From positions 1-41,192 of IMG/VR virus record IMGVR_UViG_3300024323_000005: a stretch of DNA of 41,192 nt; one strand, written 5' to 3'. Source of the stretch: a virus. Below the pieces are notes generated by a model that was given only the letters and a program-made list of their open reading frames with translations, was not told the origin of the DNA and did no database searches. Below are positions 13,308 to 20,254 of the stretch, piece after piece. Positions within the stretch are counted from its first letter, which is position 1, and every line of letters begins with the position of its first letter. The position numbers were made by a program, and so were the translations under genes.

Positions 13308-13870
13308 AAAGAACCCCGCTCAAGCGCCACACCCCCCTAAAACGATCCGCCGTAGATAGACGAAAACCAAAGAGGACTCGGGGACTGCGAGTAGTGAACC
13401 CGTCCAAGATAAAAAGGGCACGCCAGCTAAAAAGAACGCGCCTCAAGCGATCAAAGCCCCCCGCCCTGCCTCAATGGGTTCTGGACTGGTGGGAGTGGGT
13501 TAGAGCGCAGCCGTGTGTGATTTGCGAGCAAACGCGCGAAGACATCAGGCACGCCCTAGGAGACGATCCCGCCGATCAATGGGCGCAACTAACTAAAACC
13601 GAAGTCGCCCACGTCGGACCACGGGGTCTTCGTCAGAAGTGCGACCCGAGAGAAGTGGTACCGCTCTGTGGGGTTTTGCATCATAGGTTGGGGGCGTATT
13701 CGGCGCATCGACGGGGGAAAGAGTTTTGGAAGTTCCACGGGTTAATACGGAAGCAGGTAGTCAGAGAGTTGCAGGAACGGTATCAACGTGACACTGGTAT
13801 TGATTTGGCCTCATTCGGCAAGCGCCTTCGACCGGACTTTACAGCGTTCGACCAGGAAGGGCACCGATGA
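13304..13870 (+). CDS. DUF968/YbcO-like HNH-type nuclease
   Basis: 188 residues. A very basic start with MKRTPLKR-HTPLKR repeats leads to a domain with CVICEQT, VAHVGPRG and VVPLCGVLHHRLGAYSAHRRGKEFW, matching the pattern of phage DUF968/YbcO-type nucleases (Cys pair, AHxxxRG, PLC..HH). Such proteins sit among lambdoid recombination-associated genes. The end (IDLASFGKRLRPDFTAFDQEG) is translated from a repeat copy at 13804-13855. ATG directly follows GGCCAAACC. Confidence 0.75.
   Translation: MKRTPLKRHTPLKRSAVDRRKPKRTRGLRVVNPSKIKRARQLKRTRLKRSKPPALPQWVLDWWEWVRAQPCVICEQTREDIRHALGDDPADQWAQLTKTEVAHVGPRGLRQKCDPREVVPLCGVLHHRLGAYSAHRRGKEFWKFHGLIRKQVVRELQERYQRDTGIDLASFGKRLRPDFTAFDQEGHR
13804..13855 (-). 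repeat. Dispersed cassette-end repeat inside the 3' end of the DUF968-like gene
   Basis: TTTGGCCTCATTCGGC...GCGTTCGACCAG. Read on the plus strand in the LAS frame, followed by GGAAGG before the next ATG. Confidence 0.8.
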
Positions 13871-14097
13871 GCGGGCCGGGGAAAGACGGAACCGCGTTCA
13901 ACCTTGACCGTTGGGTATCGTGGGCCACGTCGCCAAAGACCAGCTCCAGCGTTGGCTTGCGTTCCGGCAACATGCCCGGAGCAAGGAAGAAAGGTACTAA
14001 GGCGTTCAGCCGCTCCGGTGGACCGCGCCGCGCCTGCGTCTGTGGGCGGATGAATCACGTGAAGCTGAAGGTGTGCAGGTGTGGGAGGGTTCTTTGA
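13867..14097 (+). CDS. Small basic protein with C-terminal zinc ribbon
   Basis: 76 residues. The first half is Ser/Gly/Lys-rich; the end has CVCGRMNHVKLKVCRCG, a two-pair zinc ribbon. The start overlaps the previous stop (ATGA). Confidence 0.65.
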   Translation: MSGPGKDGTAFNLDRWVSWATSPKTSSSVGLRSGNMPGARKKGTKAFSRSGGPRRACVCGRMNHVKLKVCRCGRVL

Positions 14098-14105
14098 TGC
14101 TTATG

Positions 14106-14158
14106 GTTTGGCCTCAGGCGGCATGTAGTCGCGGACAGGCTTTGAATCGTTCGACCAG
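14106..14158 (-). repeat. Dispersed cassette-end repeat, left end of cassette 14106-14676
   Basis: GTTTGGCCTCAGGCGG...TCGTTCGACCAG, directly followed by GAGGGG and the TTG start at 14168. Confidence 0.85.
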
Positions 14159-14167
14159 GAGGGGCTT

Positions 14168-14680
14168 TTGAGGATATACGTAGCAAGTTCATGGCGGAAC
14201 ACATTCCAGCCGGGAGTAGTTGAAGCACTTCGCGCGATTGGGCATGAAGTCTATGATTTCAAGGGCGCGGGCGATGGCTGGGGCGCGGGCGATGGCCCCG
14301 GTGGCTTCGCATGGTCGGAGGTAGATCGGGCATGGCAGGATTGGCCGACTAACGTACCGAGCTATCTCGCGGGCCTTGAGCATCCCCGGGCGATTGAGGG
14401 ATTCCGCCGCGACATGGATGCCCTAGAGCGCTCAGACGCATGTGTAATGGTGATGCCCTGTGGGCCCAGTGCGTCGATGGAAATGGGTTGGGCTTGCGGA
14501 CGCGGCATGAAGGTAATCGTCTATATTCCGGCGATGCGCGAACCAGACCTAATGGTGAAAATGGCTGGACTAGTGACGGACAATCTGGCGGAAGTTCTTG
14601 CCGCATTGAAACCGCAACCCATGAATGTCGCCCGCACAGAGTCAGTCCAAGCCGCAACCTGTGGCAAGGCCAAACCATGA
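14168..14680 (+). CDS. Nucleoside 2-deoxyribosyltransferase-like protein
   Basis: 170 residues from TTG at 14168, chosen because AGGAGGGG lies just upstream and it gives MRIYVASSWRN, the expected first strand. GHEVYDF, the DMDALERSDACVMVMPCG strand-loop and SMEMGWACGRGMKVIVY helix follow the pattern of the 2-deoxyribosyltransferase superfamily, which transfers or hydrolyses bases on nucleosides or nucleotides. A predicted catalytic Glu lies in SMEMGW. The final 20 or so residues (MNVARTESVQ...GKAKP) are repeat-encoded. Role could be nucleotide salvage, DNA modification supply or defence-signal handling. Confidence 0.75.
   Translation: MRIYVASSWRNTFQPGVVEALRAIGHEVYDFKGAGDGWGAGDGPGGFAWSEVDRAWQDWPTNVPSYLAGLEHPRAIEGFRRDMDALERSDACVMVMPCGPSASMEMGWACGRGMKVIVYIPAMREPDLMVKMAGLVTDNLAEVLAALKPQPMNVARTESVQAATCGKAKP
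14612..14676 (+). repeat. Dispersed cassette-end repeat, right end
   Basis: CATGAATGTCGCCCGC...CTGTGGCAAGGCCAAACC, touching the ATG at 14677. Confidence 0.9.
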
Positions 14681-14976
14681 AAACCTACCCGGTCACCCCC
14701 ACCCAGCTAAACCAGCTCAGAACCAGATTATTAGAACTAGGAGTCACACTCCCCGATGGACAGGAAGGAGTCTTGATCCATGGAGGGATTCAGTTGAAGT
14801 ACTTTTACTCTCCAGAAACCACGCAACTGCTGGGACCGAATCAACCAGGCGTGTTGACGTTGAGCATTTTGAAGAAGCCGATGGTTGTGCCGGCCGCCGC
14901 GATTTGGGCGCAGGTAGGCGGATGGATTGACGACGCGATTAGTGGGGCATCCCCGGCAAGCCAGAACCCCGCGTAA
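14677..14976 (+). CDS. Small phage-type hypothetical
   Basis: 99 residues starting MKTYPVTPTQLNQLRTRL. A beta-rich middle (IQLKYFYSPETTQLL, GVLTLSILKKPMVVPAAAIW) leads to a terminal helix (WAQVGGWIDDAISG). The pattern recurs in hypothetical proteins of soil bacteria and phages as far as I recall. Start by ATGA overlap with the preceding repeat-tailed gene. Its 3' end overlaps the convergent gene 14939-15115 by 38 bp. Confidence 0.65.
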   Translation: MKTYPVTPTQLNQLRTRLLELGVTLPDGQEGVLIHGGIQLKYFYSPETTQLLGPNQPGVLTLSILKKPMVVPAAAIWAQVGGWIDDAISGASPASQNPA

Positions 14977-15115
14977 GAATCTCAGCGAGAATCCATGCAG
15001 CCAGTCCATAGCATACGAATCTCCAACGCGGTGTTTCCGGTGGGGTGGGAGGCCAAGCGGCTACGATGAAGAATACGAAGCCGAAGACGAGCAGGATGAG
15101 AATAACGAAGGGCAT
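14939..15115 (-). CDS. Two-helix small membrane protein on opposite strand
   Basis: 58 residues: MPFVILILLVFGFVFFIVAAW, a Pro-rich turn, and a second helix (FVCYGLAAWILAEIL). CTGAGG lies six bases before the ATG. It sits just inside the repeat at 15154-15219, whose GGCC end points toward it. Isolated minus-strand gene in a plus-strand arm, consistent with insertion as a module. Confidence 0.55.
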   Translation of the reverse strand: MPFVILILLVFGFVFFIVAAWPPTPPETPRWRFVCYGLAAWILAEILTRGSGLPGMPH

Positions 15116-15153
15116 GTGTACCTCAGGAGTTAGAGCGTTGGATGGTGTTTTTG

Positions 15154-15219
15154 TTTCGGCCTTGCCACGGGGTGTGGCTTCGGAAGGGCTTGTGAGCGTG
15201 CGACATTCACGGATTGCGG
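15154..15219 (-). repeat. Dispersed cassette-end repeat, long form, left end of cassette 15154-16075
   Basis: Subtype with CCTTGCCACGG...GTGCGACATTCACGGATTGCGG. The next plus-strand ATG is at 15221, immediately after it. Confidence 0.85.
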
Positions 15220-15220
15220 C

Positions 15221-16000
15221 ATGAGAGACGACCTGACGGACGTGTGGGCTTGCGGGGGAGGTACCCAATCCGGGGCCATCGCTGCCCTTATCAAAGCCGG
15301 AAGGCTACCGAGGCCGGACTTTGCGTTCATGACGGATACCGGGCGGGAGCGCTCCGCAACGTGGCCATTCGTTCACGAGTTCATTCGCCCGTGTCTGGCA
15401 TCTGTAGGCGTCGAGTTGACAATCATCAAATCGGAGGACTATGGAGCCAGTCTTGACGTGGTGTATATCTCGGAAACAGGCGCACAGACTGTGCTCTTGC
15501 CTGGATACACAAATCAGTCAGGTGAACCGGGAAAACTGTCGCCCTTTTGTTCGGGTAAGTGGAAACGGGATGTTGGGGAACGGTGGATGCGTTCCGTTGG
15601 AATTGAAAAGGCTCGAAACTGGATCGGGATTTCCCGCGACGAAGCCCGCCGAATAAGGGCGCAACACCGCAATTGGCTGGAGTTGTGGTACCCGCTGATT
15701 TTCTCCGTGCCCATGACGCGCCCGCGATGCGTCGAGTTGATCCGAAATAGCGGATGGCATGGACCGATCCCGCATTCGGCCTGCTACATGTGCCCGAACC
15801 ATTCAGATTCAGAGTGGATCGATATGCAGATGAACCAACCCGAGGACTTCAACGCCGCTTGCGCACTGGAAGCCCAGACGCGACTACTGGACCCCCACTT
15901 TTATTTACACCCGTCCTGCGTCCCGTTGGCGTCGGTGGATTTTCACGCACAAACGACTATGTTCGCGGATCGTGGCTGCACAACAGGGTGTTTCACGTGA
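15221..16000 (+). CDS. PP-loop protein, PAPS-reductase-like phage family
   Basis: 259 residues. The start CGGGTQSGAIAALIKAG is a variant PP-loop (ATP pyrophosphatase) motif, followed by DFAFMTDTGRERSATW, PFCSGKWKRDVGERWMR, WIGISRDEARRIR and HSACYMCPNHSDSEW with a Cys pair that may bind metal. This set of blocks recurs in phage proteins annotated as phosphoadenosine phosphosulfate reductase-like. Activation of a substrate by adenylation is expected; the true substrate is unknown. A sulfotransferase is encoded nearby (18556-20109), so a link to PAPS chemistry is conceivable. No good Shine-Dalgarno; the ATG abuts the repeat. Confidence 0.75.
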   Translation: MRDDLTDVWACGGGTQSGAIAALIKAGRLPRPDFAFMTDTGRERSATWPFVHEFIRPCLASVGVELTIIKSEDYGASLDVVYISETGAQTVLLPGYTNQSGEPGKLSPFCSGKWKRDVGERWMRSVGIEKARNWIGISRDEARRIRAQHRNWLELWYPLIFSVPMTRPRCVELIRNSGWHGPIPHSACYMCPNHSDSEWIDMQMNQPEDFNAACALEAQTRLLDPHFYLHPSCVPLASVDFHAQTTMFADRGCTTGCFT

Positions 16001-16010
16001 CCGAAAGTGT

Positions 16011-16075
16011 TCAATCCGGTCCTGGTCGAACGGGAGCAAGGGAGGGCGAGTACCAATGCTGAATGAGGCCAAAAC
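16011..16075 (+). repeat. Dispersed cassette-end repeat, right end
   Basis: TTCAATCCGGTCCTGGTCGAACG...ATGAGGCCAAAAC. Includes GGGAGG and an ATG (16056) that opens a 43-codon frame of repeat sequence, probably not a gene. Confidence 0.85.
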
Positions 16076-16093
16076 ATCGATGTTGTCTTTTTA

Positions 16094-16159
16094 TTCGGCC
16101 TTGCCACGGGGTACCGCTTCGGAAGGGCTTGTGAGCGTGCGACATTCACGGATTGCGGA
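16094..16159 (-). repeat. Dispersed cassette-end repeat, long form, left end of cassette 16094-16464
   Basis: Nearly the same as 15154-15219 (CCTTGCCACGGGG...GTGCGACATTCACGGATTGCGG), followed by AGGGG and the ATG at 16168. Confidence 0.85.
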
Positions 16160-16167
16160 GGGGTGTC

Positions 16168-16455
16168 ATGGTGCGAGGACGGCCTGAAGTTATTGCTATA
16201 GAGACGGAAGAGGGCGTGCGAGTTCATTGCACTAGCGACGGCGGAAATTACGCCACGCTATGCGGCATGGACGGTGATGATTCTGAAGTGGGTCAACGCC
16301 CAGCTAACCTTCCAAGGAGTCATAAGATCACCTGCGATCAATGCTTTGCTATTTTCATGAAGGCCCGCAAATATCGCTTGTCAGATTTCGCGAAAGTGTT
16401 CAAGCCCGTCCTGGTCGAACGAGACAAAGGGAGGGCGAGTACTAATGCTGAATGA
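16168..16455 (+). CDS. Small Cys-containing hypothetical with repeat-encoded tail
   Basis: 95 residues. I use ATG at 16168 with GGAGGGG seven bases upstream. VHCTSDGG...TLCGMDGDD...ITCDQCFAIF holds four Cys. The end (VFKPVLVERDKG) is read from the repeat at 16399-16464 and matches the tail of 22906-23295 (EFKPILVEREQG). Unknown function. Confidence 0.65.
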   Translation: MVRGRPEVIAIETEEGVRVHCTSDGGNYATLCGMDGDDSEVGQRPANLPRSHKITCDQCFAIFMKARKYRLSDFAKVFKPVLVERDKGRASTNAE

Positions 16456-16464
16456 GGCCAAACC
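16399..16464 (+). repeat. Dispersed cassette-end repeat, right end
   Basis: TTCAAGCCCGTCCTGGTCGAACG...GAATGAGGCCAAACC. Contains GGGAGG and the ATG (16445) of the next gene. Confidence 0.85.
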
Positions 16465-16747
16465 ATCGTTACGTTCTAAGGCGTTTCCCCTTCTCTTTCA
16501 GTACCAAAGATCCATTCCCTCAAAACCACAAAACCCGCACAATAAACCCATGAAAGAACCCTTCAATATCGAATCCCCCGAACTAAACGAAGCACCGGAG
16601 CCCACACCGGAACAATCCCTCCAGCTCCGAATCATCTACCTCGAATCCGACTTGCAAAGAGCGCACCAGGATAACCGGCAACTACGCAAGCGCCTCGCCC
16701 GCGCTGAAGCCGTGTTGGGCATCGCGGATGGGGAGCGTGCCGCATGA
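16445..16747 (+). CDS. Short coiled-coil protein
   Basis: 100 residues from the ATG inside the repeat, which has GGGAGG ten bases upstream; ATG at 16550 (MKEPFNIE) would give 65 residues but lacks a ribosome site. The core QSLQLRIIYLESDLQRAHQDNRQLRKRLARAEAVL is a plain coiled coil. The stop overlaps the next ATG (ATGA). Confidence 0.55.
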   Translation: MLNEAKPSLRSKAFPLLFQYQRSIPSKPQNPHNKPMKEPFNIESPELNEAPEPTPEQSLQLRIIYLESDLQRAHQDNRQLRKRLARAEAVLGIADGERAA

Positions 16748-17004
16748 GCGCCCCATTGTTCGGGCCGTGGGAACGTCGATTCTGGGAGATTTACGACTCC
16801 AAAGGTAACCGGGTCTGCGATGTGATGCAGCACGGCAATCTCGACGAGCGCTGCGATCTGATCGCCGCCGCGCCAGAGCTGCTGGAGGCGTGCAAGCAGT
16901 TCGTCTCTTGGTGGGAGCATTCCGGCAAGCACAACTTCACAGGCGCACCACATAGCTTATTCGACGCTAACGCCGCCATCGCCAAAGCGGAGGGACGCCA
17001 ATGA
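16744..17004 (+). CDS. Common phage hypothetical (LIAAAPELLEA family)
   Basis: 86 residues. RCDLIAAAPELLEACKQFV followed by AIAKAEGRQ is a pattern seen in many phage genomes in proteins of unknown role. ATGA overlaps at both ends. Good support that the element is viral or has exchanged genes with phages. Confidence 0.75.
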   Translation: MSAPLFGPWERRFWEIYDSKGNRVCDVMQHGNLDERCDLIAAAPELLEACKQFVSWWEHSGKHNFTGAPHSLFDANAAIAKAEGRQ

Positions 17005-17468
17005 ACCCCCAGCACAAACCCACCACCCTCAAACTAGAGCCCAACGTGCCCACAGAACTCGCGCTCCACCACGTCAACGGGCTAGAAGTGCAAGGCAACT
17101 ACGGGCCGCAAGTCCTGTTCACACTCACCGGCTACCGTAAACTGTACGTGCCGCTTGAAGTGGGGAAGGAAATCCGCTCCCTGAGTCTCGCCCCCGGCCA
17201 GCCGTTCATCGTCACAAAGGTTCAGCGGGAAGGGAGCCGCTCTTTCAATTGGGTTGTCGAGCGCAAGCCCGCGCACCAGAACGAAGCGTTGCACGATCCT
17301 GCCATCCAATCCTTCACCCAGATCGAACAAGCCTTAAAAACCGCCATCGCCGCCGCGTGTGCTGCTGAGAAGTTCGGGAAGGAGATCGGGTATGACATCC
17401 GGTTTTCTGAGCACTCGATAAAGTCTCTGGCGTGTACCGCGATGATCGGGCAGGGGAGGGCCGCGTGA
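17001..17468 (+). CDS. OB-fold-like hypothetical, possible ssDNA-associated protein
   Basis: 155 residues. A beta-rich N-terminal half (VNGLEVQGNYGPQVLFTLTGYRKLYVPLEVGKEI...GQPFIVTKVQ) looks like a small barrel, followed by a linker and two helices (QIEQALKTAIAAACAAEKFGKEIG and SEHSIKSLACTAMIG). Similar two-part proteins occur in other uncharacterised viruses in my memory, but no family name can be given. Start by ATGA overlap. Confidence 0.6.
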   Translation: MNPQHKPTTLKLEPNVPTELALHHVNGLEVQGNYGPQVLFTLTGYRKLYVPLEVGKEIRSLSLAPGQPFIVTKVQREGSRSFNWVVERKPAHQNEALHDPAIQSFTQIEQALKTAIAAACAAEKFGKEIGYDIRFSEHSIKSLACTAMIGQGRAA

Positions 17469-17749
17469 CTGCGCTTCTACCGTGGCTGATAATCGCCGTT
17501 CTCGCCTACGTGTTCCTGATTCCTGGAGGGTTTCTACTTATCTGTTTGATGGATCGGGCGGTGGGAAAAGATCACGAGAACTCTTGGGATGCGGCTCAGG
17601 TGTGGCCCGCTATGGTCCTCGCCGCCATCCTTTTGCTTATTGTGATGGTCCTATATGCGCCCTTTAAGATGATGGCCGTGGGGCGTGATGGCTTTATCCG
17701 ATGGATAGACGAAGGTCTGAGTTTAAGCCCGCCTGAGGCCAAACCATGA
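17465..17749 (+). CDS. Two-helix membrane protein with short repeat tail
   Basis: 94 residues from GTG at 17465 (GTGA overlap). Membrane segments at about 5-27 and 45-67, and a C-terminal SLSPPEAKP from the truncated repeat at 17717-17745. The stop overlaps the next ATG. Confidence 0.65.
   Translation: MTALLPWLIIAVLAYVFLIPGGFLLICLMDRAVGKDHENSWDAAQVWPAMVLAAILLLIVMVLYAPFKMMAVGRDGFIRWIDEGLSLSPPEAKP
17717..17745 (+). repeat. Truncated dispersed repeat (right half only)
   Basis: Only CTGAGTTTAAGCCCGCCTGAGGCCAAACC remains, directly before the ATG at 17746, which keeps the SD-like GAGG and the PEAK codons. Confidence 0.7.
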
Positions 17750-18210
17750 AAACCCTCCTAATCCTCACGCTCACACCCTTCGTCATCGCCCAACCAAAAT
17801 CAATAGCCTACACAGGCACAGAGTGTATAGCCTCCACCACCCCACACTGCGGAGGCTTCGCCGCGATCGCCGTCCCCGTTGCACAAAGCGATACCTACTG
17901 GTGGAGTAAAGCCTTTCAAGGTGCCCCGTCCAAATCCGGCCTCCCCGCCTCCGTCACCACCACGGGACTCGCAAAGCGCCTGTGGACCCTGCCACTCGGA
18001 AACGTCAAGCTGAACGTTATGGGCCTCGGAGCCGTGGGCGCATCCCAGACCGCTACGGCGACCACAGCCGCATTCAACGCGGGCGGGGGAGTGGACGTGT
18101 CGGGACTCTCGAAGCGATGGCCCTGGTTGCGTGCGTGGATCGGCGGGCTACAGGAGAAAGCGGGCAGTAGCCAGACGCGGGTTACTTTGGGGATTGGGGG
18201 TTCGTGGTGA
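17746..18210 (+). CDS. Secreted or periplasmic hypothetical protein
   Basis: 154 residues. MKTLLILTLTPFVIAQPK is a Sec signal peptide with likely cleavage after VIA. The mature part has two Cys (GTECIASTTPHCGG), then alternating Gly/Thr/Val segments ending RVTLGIGGSW, compatible with a short beta-structure, perhaps of outer-membrane type. No named family. ATG directly follows GGCCAAACC. Confidence 0.65.
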   Translation: MKTLLILTLTPFVIAQPKSIAYTGTECIASTTPHCGGFAAIAVPVAQSDTYWWSKAFQGAPSKSGLPASVTTTGLAKRLWTLPLGNVKLNVMGLGAVGASQTATATTAAFNAGGGVDVSGLSKRWPWLRAWIGGLQEKAGSSQTRVTLGIGGSW

Positions 18211-18464
18211 AAGTCACGACGATGCGCCGCCGCTATATTAAGACAGTTCGGTATATGTTGCCTACGCAGCGCGATGGCCAGATTCTCATCGAAGCTTTGG
18301 ACCTGTATGCTCTCACCGGAGAATTTAAAGAAACCCGCAAGCTAGAGATTTATAAAATCCGTGAGGCGTTGATTGAAGTCACGTACGGTTCCCAGCCGCA
18401 ATCCGTGAATGTCGAACGCTCAGAAGCGATCCAAGACGGGAAGCCGCCAGAGGCCAAACCATAA
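18207..18464 (+). CDS. Small hypothetical with repeat-encoded tail
   Basis: 85 residues from GTG at 18207 (GTGA overlap, GGGGG six bases upstream). The basic helical body (MRRRYIKTVRYML...) ends in VNVERSEAIQ...PPEAKP from the repeat. Last plus-strand gene before the terminator. Confidence 0.6.
   Translation: MKVTTMRRRYIKTVRYMLPTQRDGQILIEALDLYALTGEFKETRKLEIYKIREALIEVTYGSQPQSVNVERSEAIQDGKPPEAKP
18394..18460 (+). repeat. Dispersed cassette-end repeat in the 3' end of 18207-18464
   Basis: AGCCGCAATCCGTGAATGTCGAACGCTCAG...AGAGGCCAAACC, close to the family consensus. No gene follows it; a terminator does. Confidence 0.9.
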
Positions 18465-18502
18465 AAGAACTACCAGTTTGCCCTACCCTCCGAAAGGGCC
18501 TC

Positions 18503-18540
18503 AGCCCCCAATCTGTGGACAGCAGAGCGGGGGCTTTTTT
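18503..18540 (+). terminator. Rho-independent terminator
   Basis: AGCCCCC (18503-18509) pairs with GGGGGCT (18529-18535), followed by a run of T to 18540. It ends the plus-strand run before the convergent gene 18556-20109. Confidence 0.85.
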
Positions 18541-18555
18541 GTGGCCGAAGAAAAA

Positions 18556-20109
18556 CTACTTGGGAATGGACTGCTTGAGCTGCGCAAGTTTCTGCGCAAC
18601 CGGGTGATTGGCTTCACTCTGCGATGCCGGCAGAGCGTTCCAGATTGCCTCAAGGGTTTCGATGAGCGTTACGTACCAGGGTTGTTGCTGCCCCGCCGCA
18701 ACCGGAGCCGGGGTAGTTCCCGCTTTCCGTTGCTGTTGTTTCTGCCAGTTGGTCTTAGGCATTAGAGGTACCTCGCCCGTAATCATATCAGCCTTGGACC
18801 GCGTTCTGAACTCGCGCGGATAAGGAACTTCAGGCGGATGGACGCCGAGAAAGCCGCACAGCTCCGACCAGCCGGCCGACTCCATATCCATCACAAGCAG
18901 ATCCCCCGGCCGATCCCGGAAGTATTCGAGCACTTCGGCGTTGTGTCGGCGAAACCGCGCCAGGAACAACTCACGGTCAAACCCCTTCTGCCCATAGAGC
19001 AGCTTATGCGCTTTGTGAGTGAAGGCGTCATCATTCCAGGTGTGCCGGTACGGGTTGTATTCGTGGCTCCAGTGCCGCCGCACGCTTTCAATCCACTTCG
19101 ATTCATCCCGCGTTGTCAGAATGAATTTCGAGCCGGGATACGCGCGATCGAGTTCCCGATAGAGCAGCGGAAACGGCAGATCGCTCATGGTGTAGTGTTT
19201 TTCGAGTGTGACCGAGCGCCCCACCGTCGTCATCTCGCGCCACACCGCCTTTGCCCACCGCGCGGTTTTCCAGTGCGCCCCGTCGAAGCCGAGCAGCTCT
19301 AGGGCAGTGTGCAACGAAGTCGTAGCCGTCTTGTGCATTCCAATCCCGAACACGCGGGTAGGAAGCGGGTTCAGCTCGATCGGTTGGGTGAAATCGAAGT
19401 TGCGGTAAACCGTGCCGCATCCGAAGTTGCCGCCGTTGACGATGGTCGACGTGTCGCAGTCCAAGACTTCTTCAACGTCGTAACAGCCGGCCGACGTCCA
19501 GACGTGCTTGTATTCCCGAAAGCGCATTTTATCGGTGTGCATGATGGCGTTCAGGAACCGGGGTTCAATCTCCCGAGCCTCATAACCCAGCCGGCGCAAC
19601 CGCGCCGCAAAATCTTTATCGTCGGGACTCCAGGTGTCGAAGCGTTCATCGTAGCCGCCCGCGTTCAGGAATGCCGTGGTGGAAACGGCGATGCGCCCGG
19701 AAATTCCCTTGGGTAACCGGCCCTCACCATCTTTAATCATCCGCGCCCACATGAACGAGCCGGGGAACTGGCTGAACTGGGTTTCAAGATACGCCGCGAA
19801 TCCCGGCCCCGTGAAGTTGTCCGCGTCGACATTGACGAGGACGGATCCGCCCTCGAGCATTCCGCAGCGGTGCGCCATGTTTTTCGCGTGCGCCATGCGG
19901 AACGGGTGATCCCCACGGTAAGAGTAAACCACTAGGCGGCCGGCGCGGAAATCCTCAGTGTGGTGGGTGAGAAGATATTCGGCCAGGTGATCCTGCGAAT
20001 TGTAATCGATCACAACGAACGTCGCATCCGGGTTGTCGAGCAGATTCGCCGGAAGCGTTCTTTCTAGGTGCTGCGTTCGCCCTTTACACGTGGTGCAAAA
20101 GACAATCAT
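18556..20109 (-). CDS. Glycosyltransferase-sulfotransferase fusion
   Basis: 517 residues in two enzymes. Residues 1-240 are a GT-A type glycosyltransferase: strand start MIVFCTTCKGR, metal-binding DAD at 95-97 (VNVDADNF), and GGYDERFDTWSPDDKDFAARL near 151-171, the galactosyltransferase C-terminal acid motif. Residues 250-450 are a sulfotransferase: RVFGIGMHKTATTSL (5'-phosphosulfate loop) at 252-266 and FILTTRDESKWIESVRRHW (3'-phosphate region). A Gln/Ala-rich linker and a helical end follow. Predicted action is to add a sugar and then sulfate from PAPS to a glycan or protein in the cytoplasm. It has its own promoter region at 20110-20254, an opposite strand to its neighbours, and looks like an acquired gene. 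Confidence 0.85.
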   Translation of the reverse strand: MIVFCTTCKGRTQHLERTLPANLLDNPDATFVVIDYNSQDHLAEYLLTHHTEDFRAGRLVVYSYRGDHPFRMAHAKNMAHRCGMLEGGSVLVNVDADNFTGPGFAAYLETQFSQFPGSFMWARMIKDGEGRLPKGISGRIAVSTTAFLNAGGYDERFDTWSPDDKDFAARLRRLGYEAREIEPRFLNAIMHTDKMRFREYKHVWTSAGCYDVEEVLDCDTSTIVNGGNFGCGTVYRNFDFTQPIELNPLPTRVFGIGMHKTATTSLHTALELLGFDGAHWKTARWAKAVWREMTTVGRSVTLEKHYTMSDLPFPLLYRELDRAYPGSKFILTTRDESKWIESVRRHWSHEYNPYRHTWNDDAFTHKAHKLLYGQKGFDRELFLARFRRHNAEVLEYFRDRPGDLLVMDMESAGWSELCGFLGVHPPEVPYPREFRTRSKADMITGEVPLMPKTNWQKQQQRKAGTTPAPVAAGQQQPWYVTLIETLEAIWNALPASQSEANHPVAQKLAQLKQSIPK

Positions 20110-20254
20110 GTGATTTGACCCCTTTCTATTCTCTGTGCCCCCGGCGCACTCGGAACGGGTTTCCCCTTCGTCGCTAAAGGGGTCAATCTAAAACGACGCC
20201 GGTTACGCTGGGAGCCCTTCGAAGGTATCATTTGTCTGGGGGTTTTGTGAAGTT
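20110..20254. promoter_or_regulatory. Divergent intergenic region with spaced inverted repeat
   Basis: TTGACCCCTTT (20115-20125) and AAAGGGGTCAA (20176-20186) are perfect 11-bp complements separated by 50 bases, between divergent genes. A related AAAGAGGTCAATCATG precedes 21117. It may be paired operator sites, or a stem in the leader of the fusion gene. Confidence 0.5.

Noticed and set aside
16056-16187. A 43-residue protein starting inside the repeat at 16011-16075
   Set aside because: Nearly all of it is repeat sequence from two copies and it overlaps the better supported gene at 16168.
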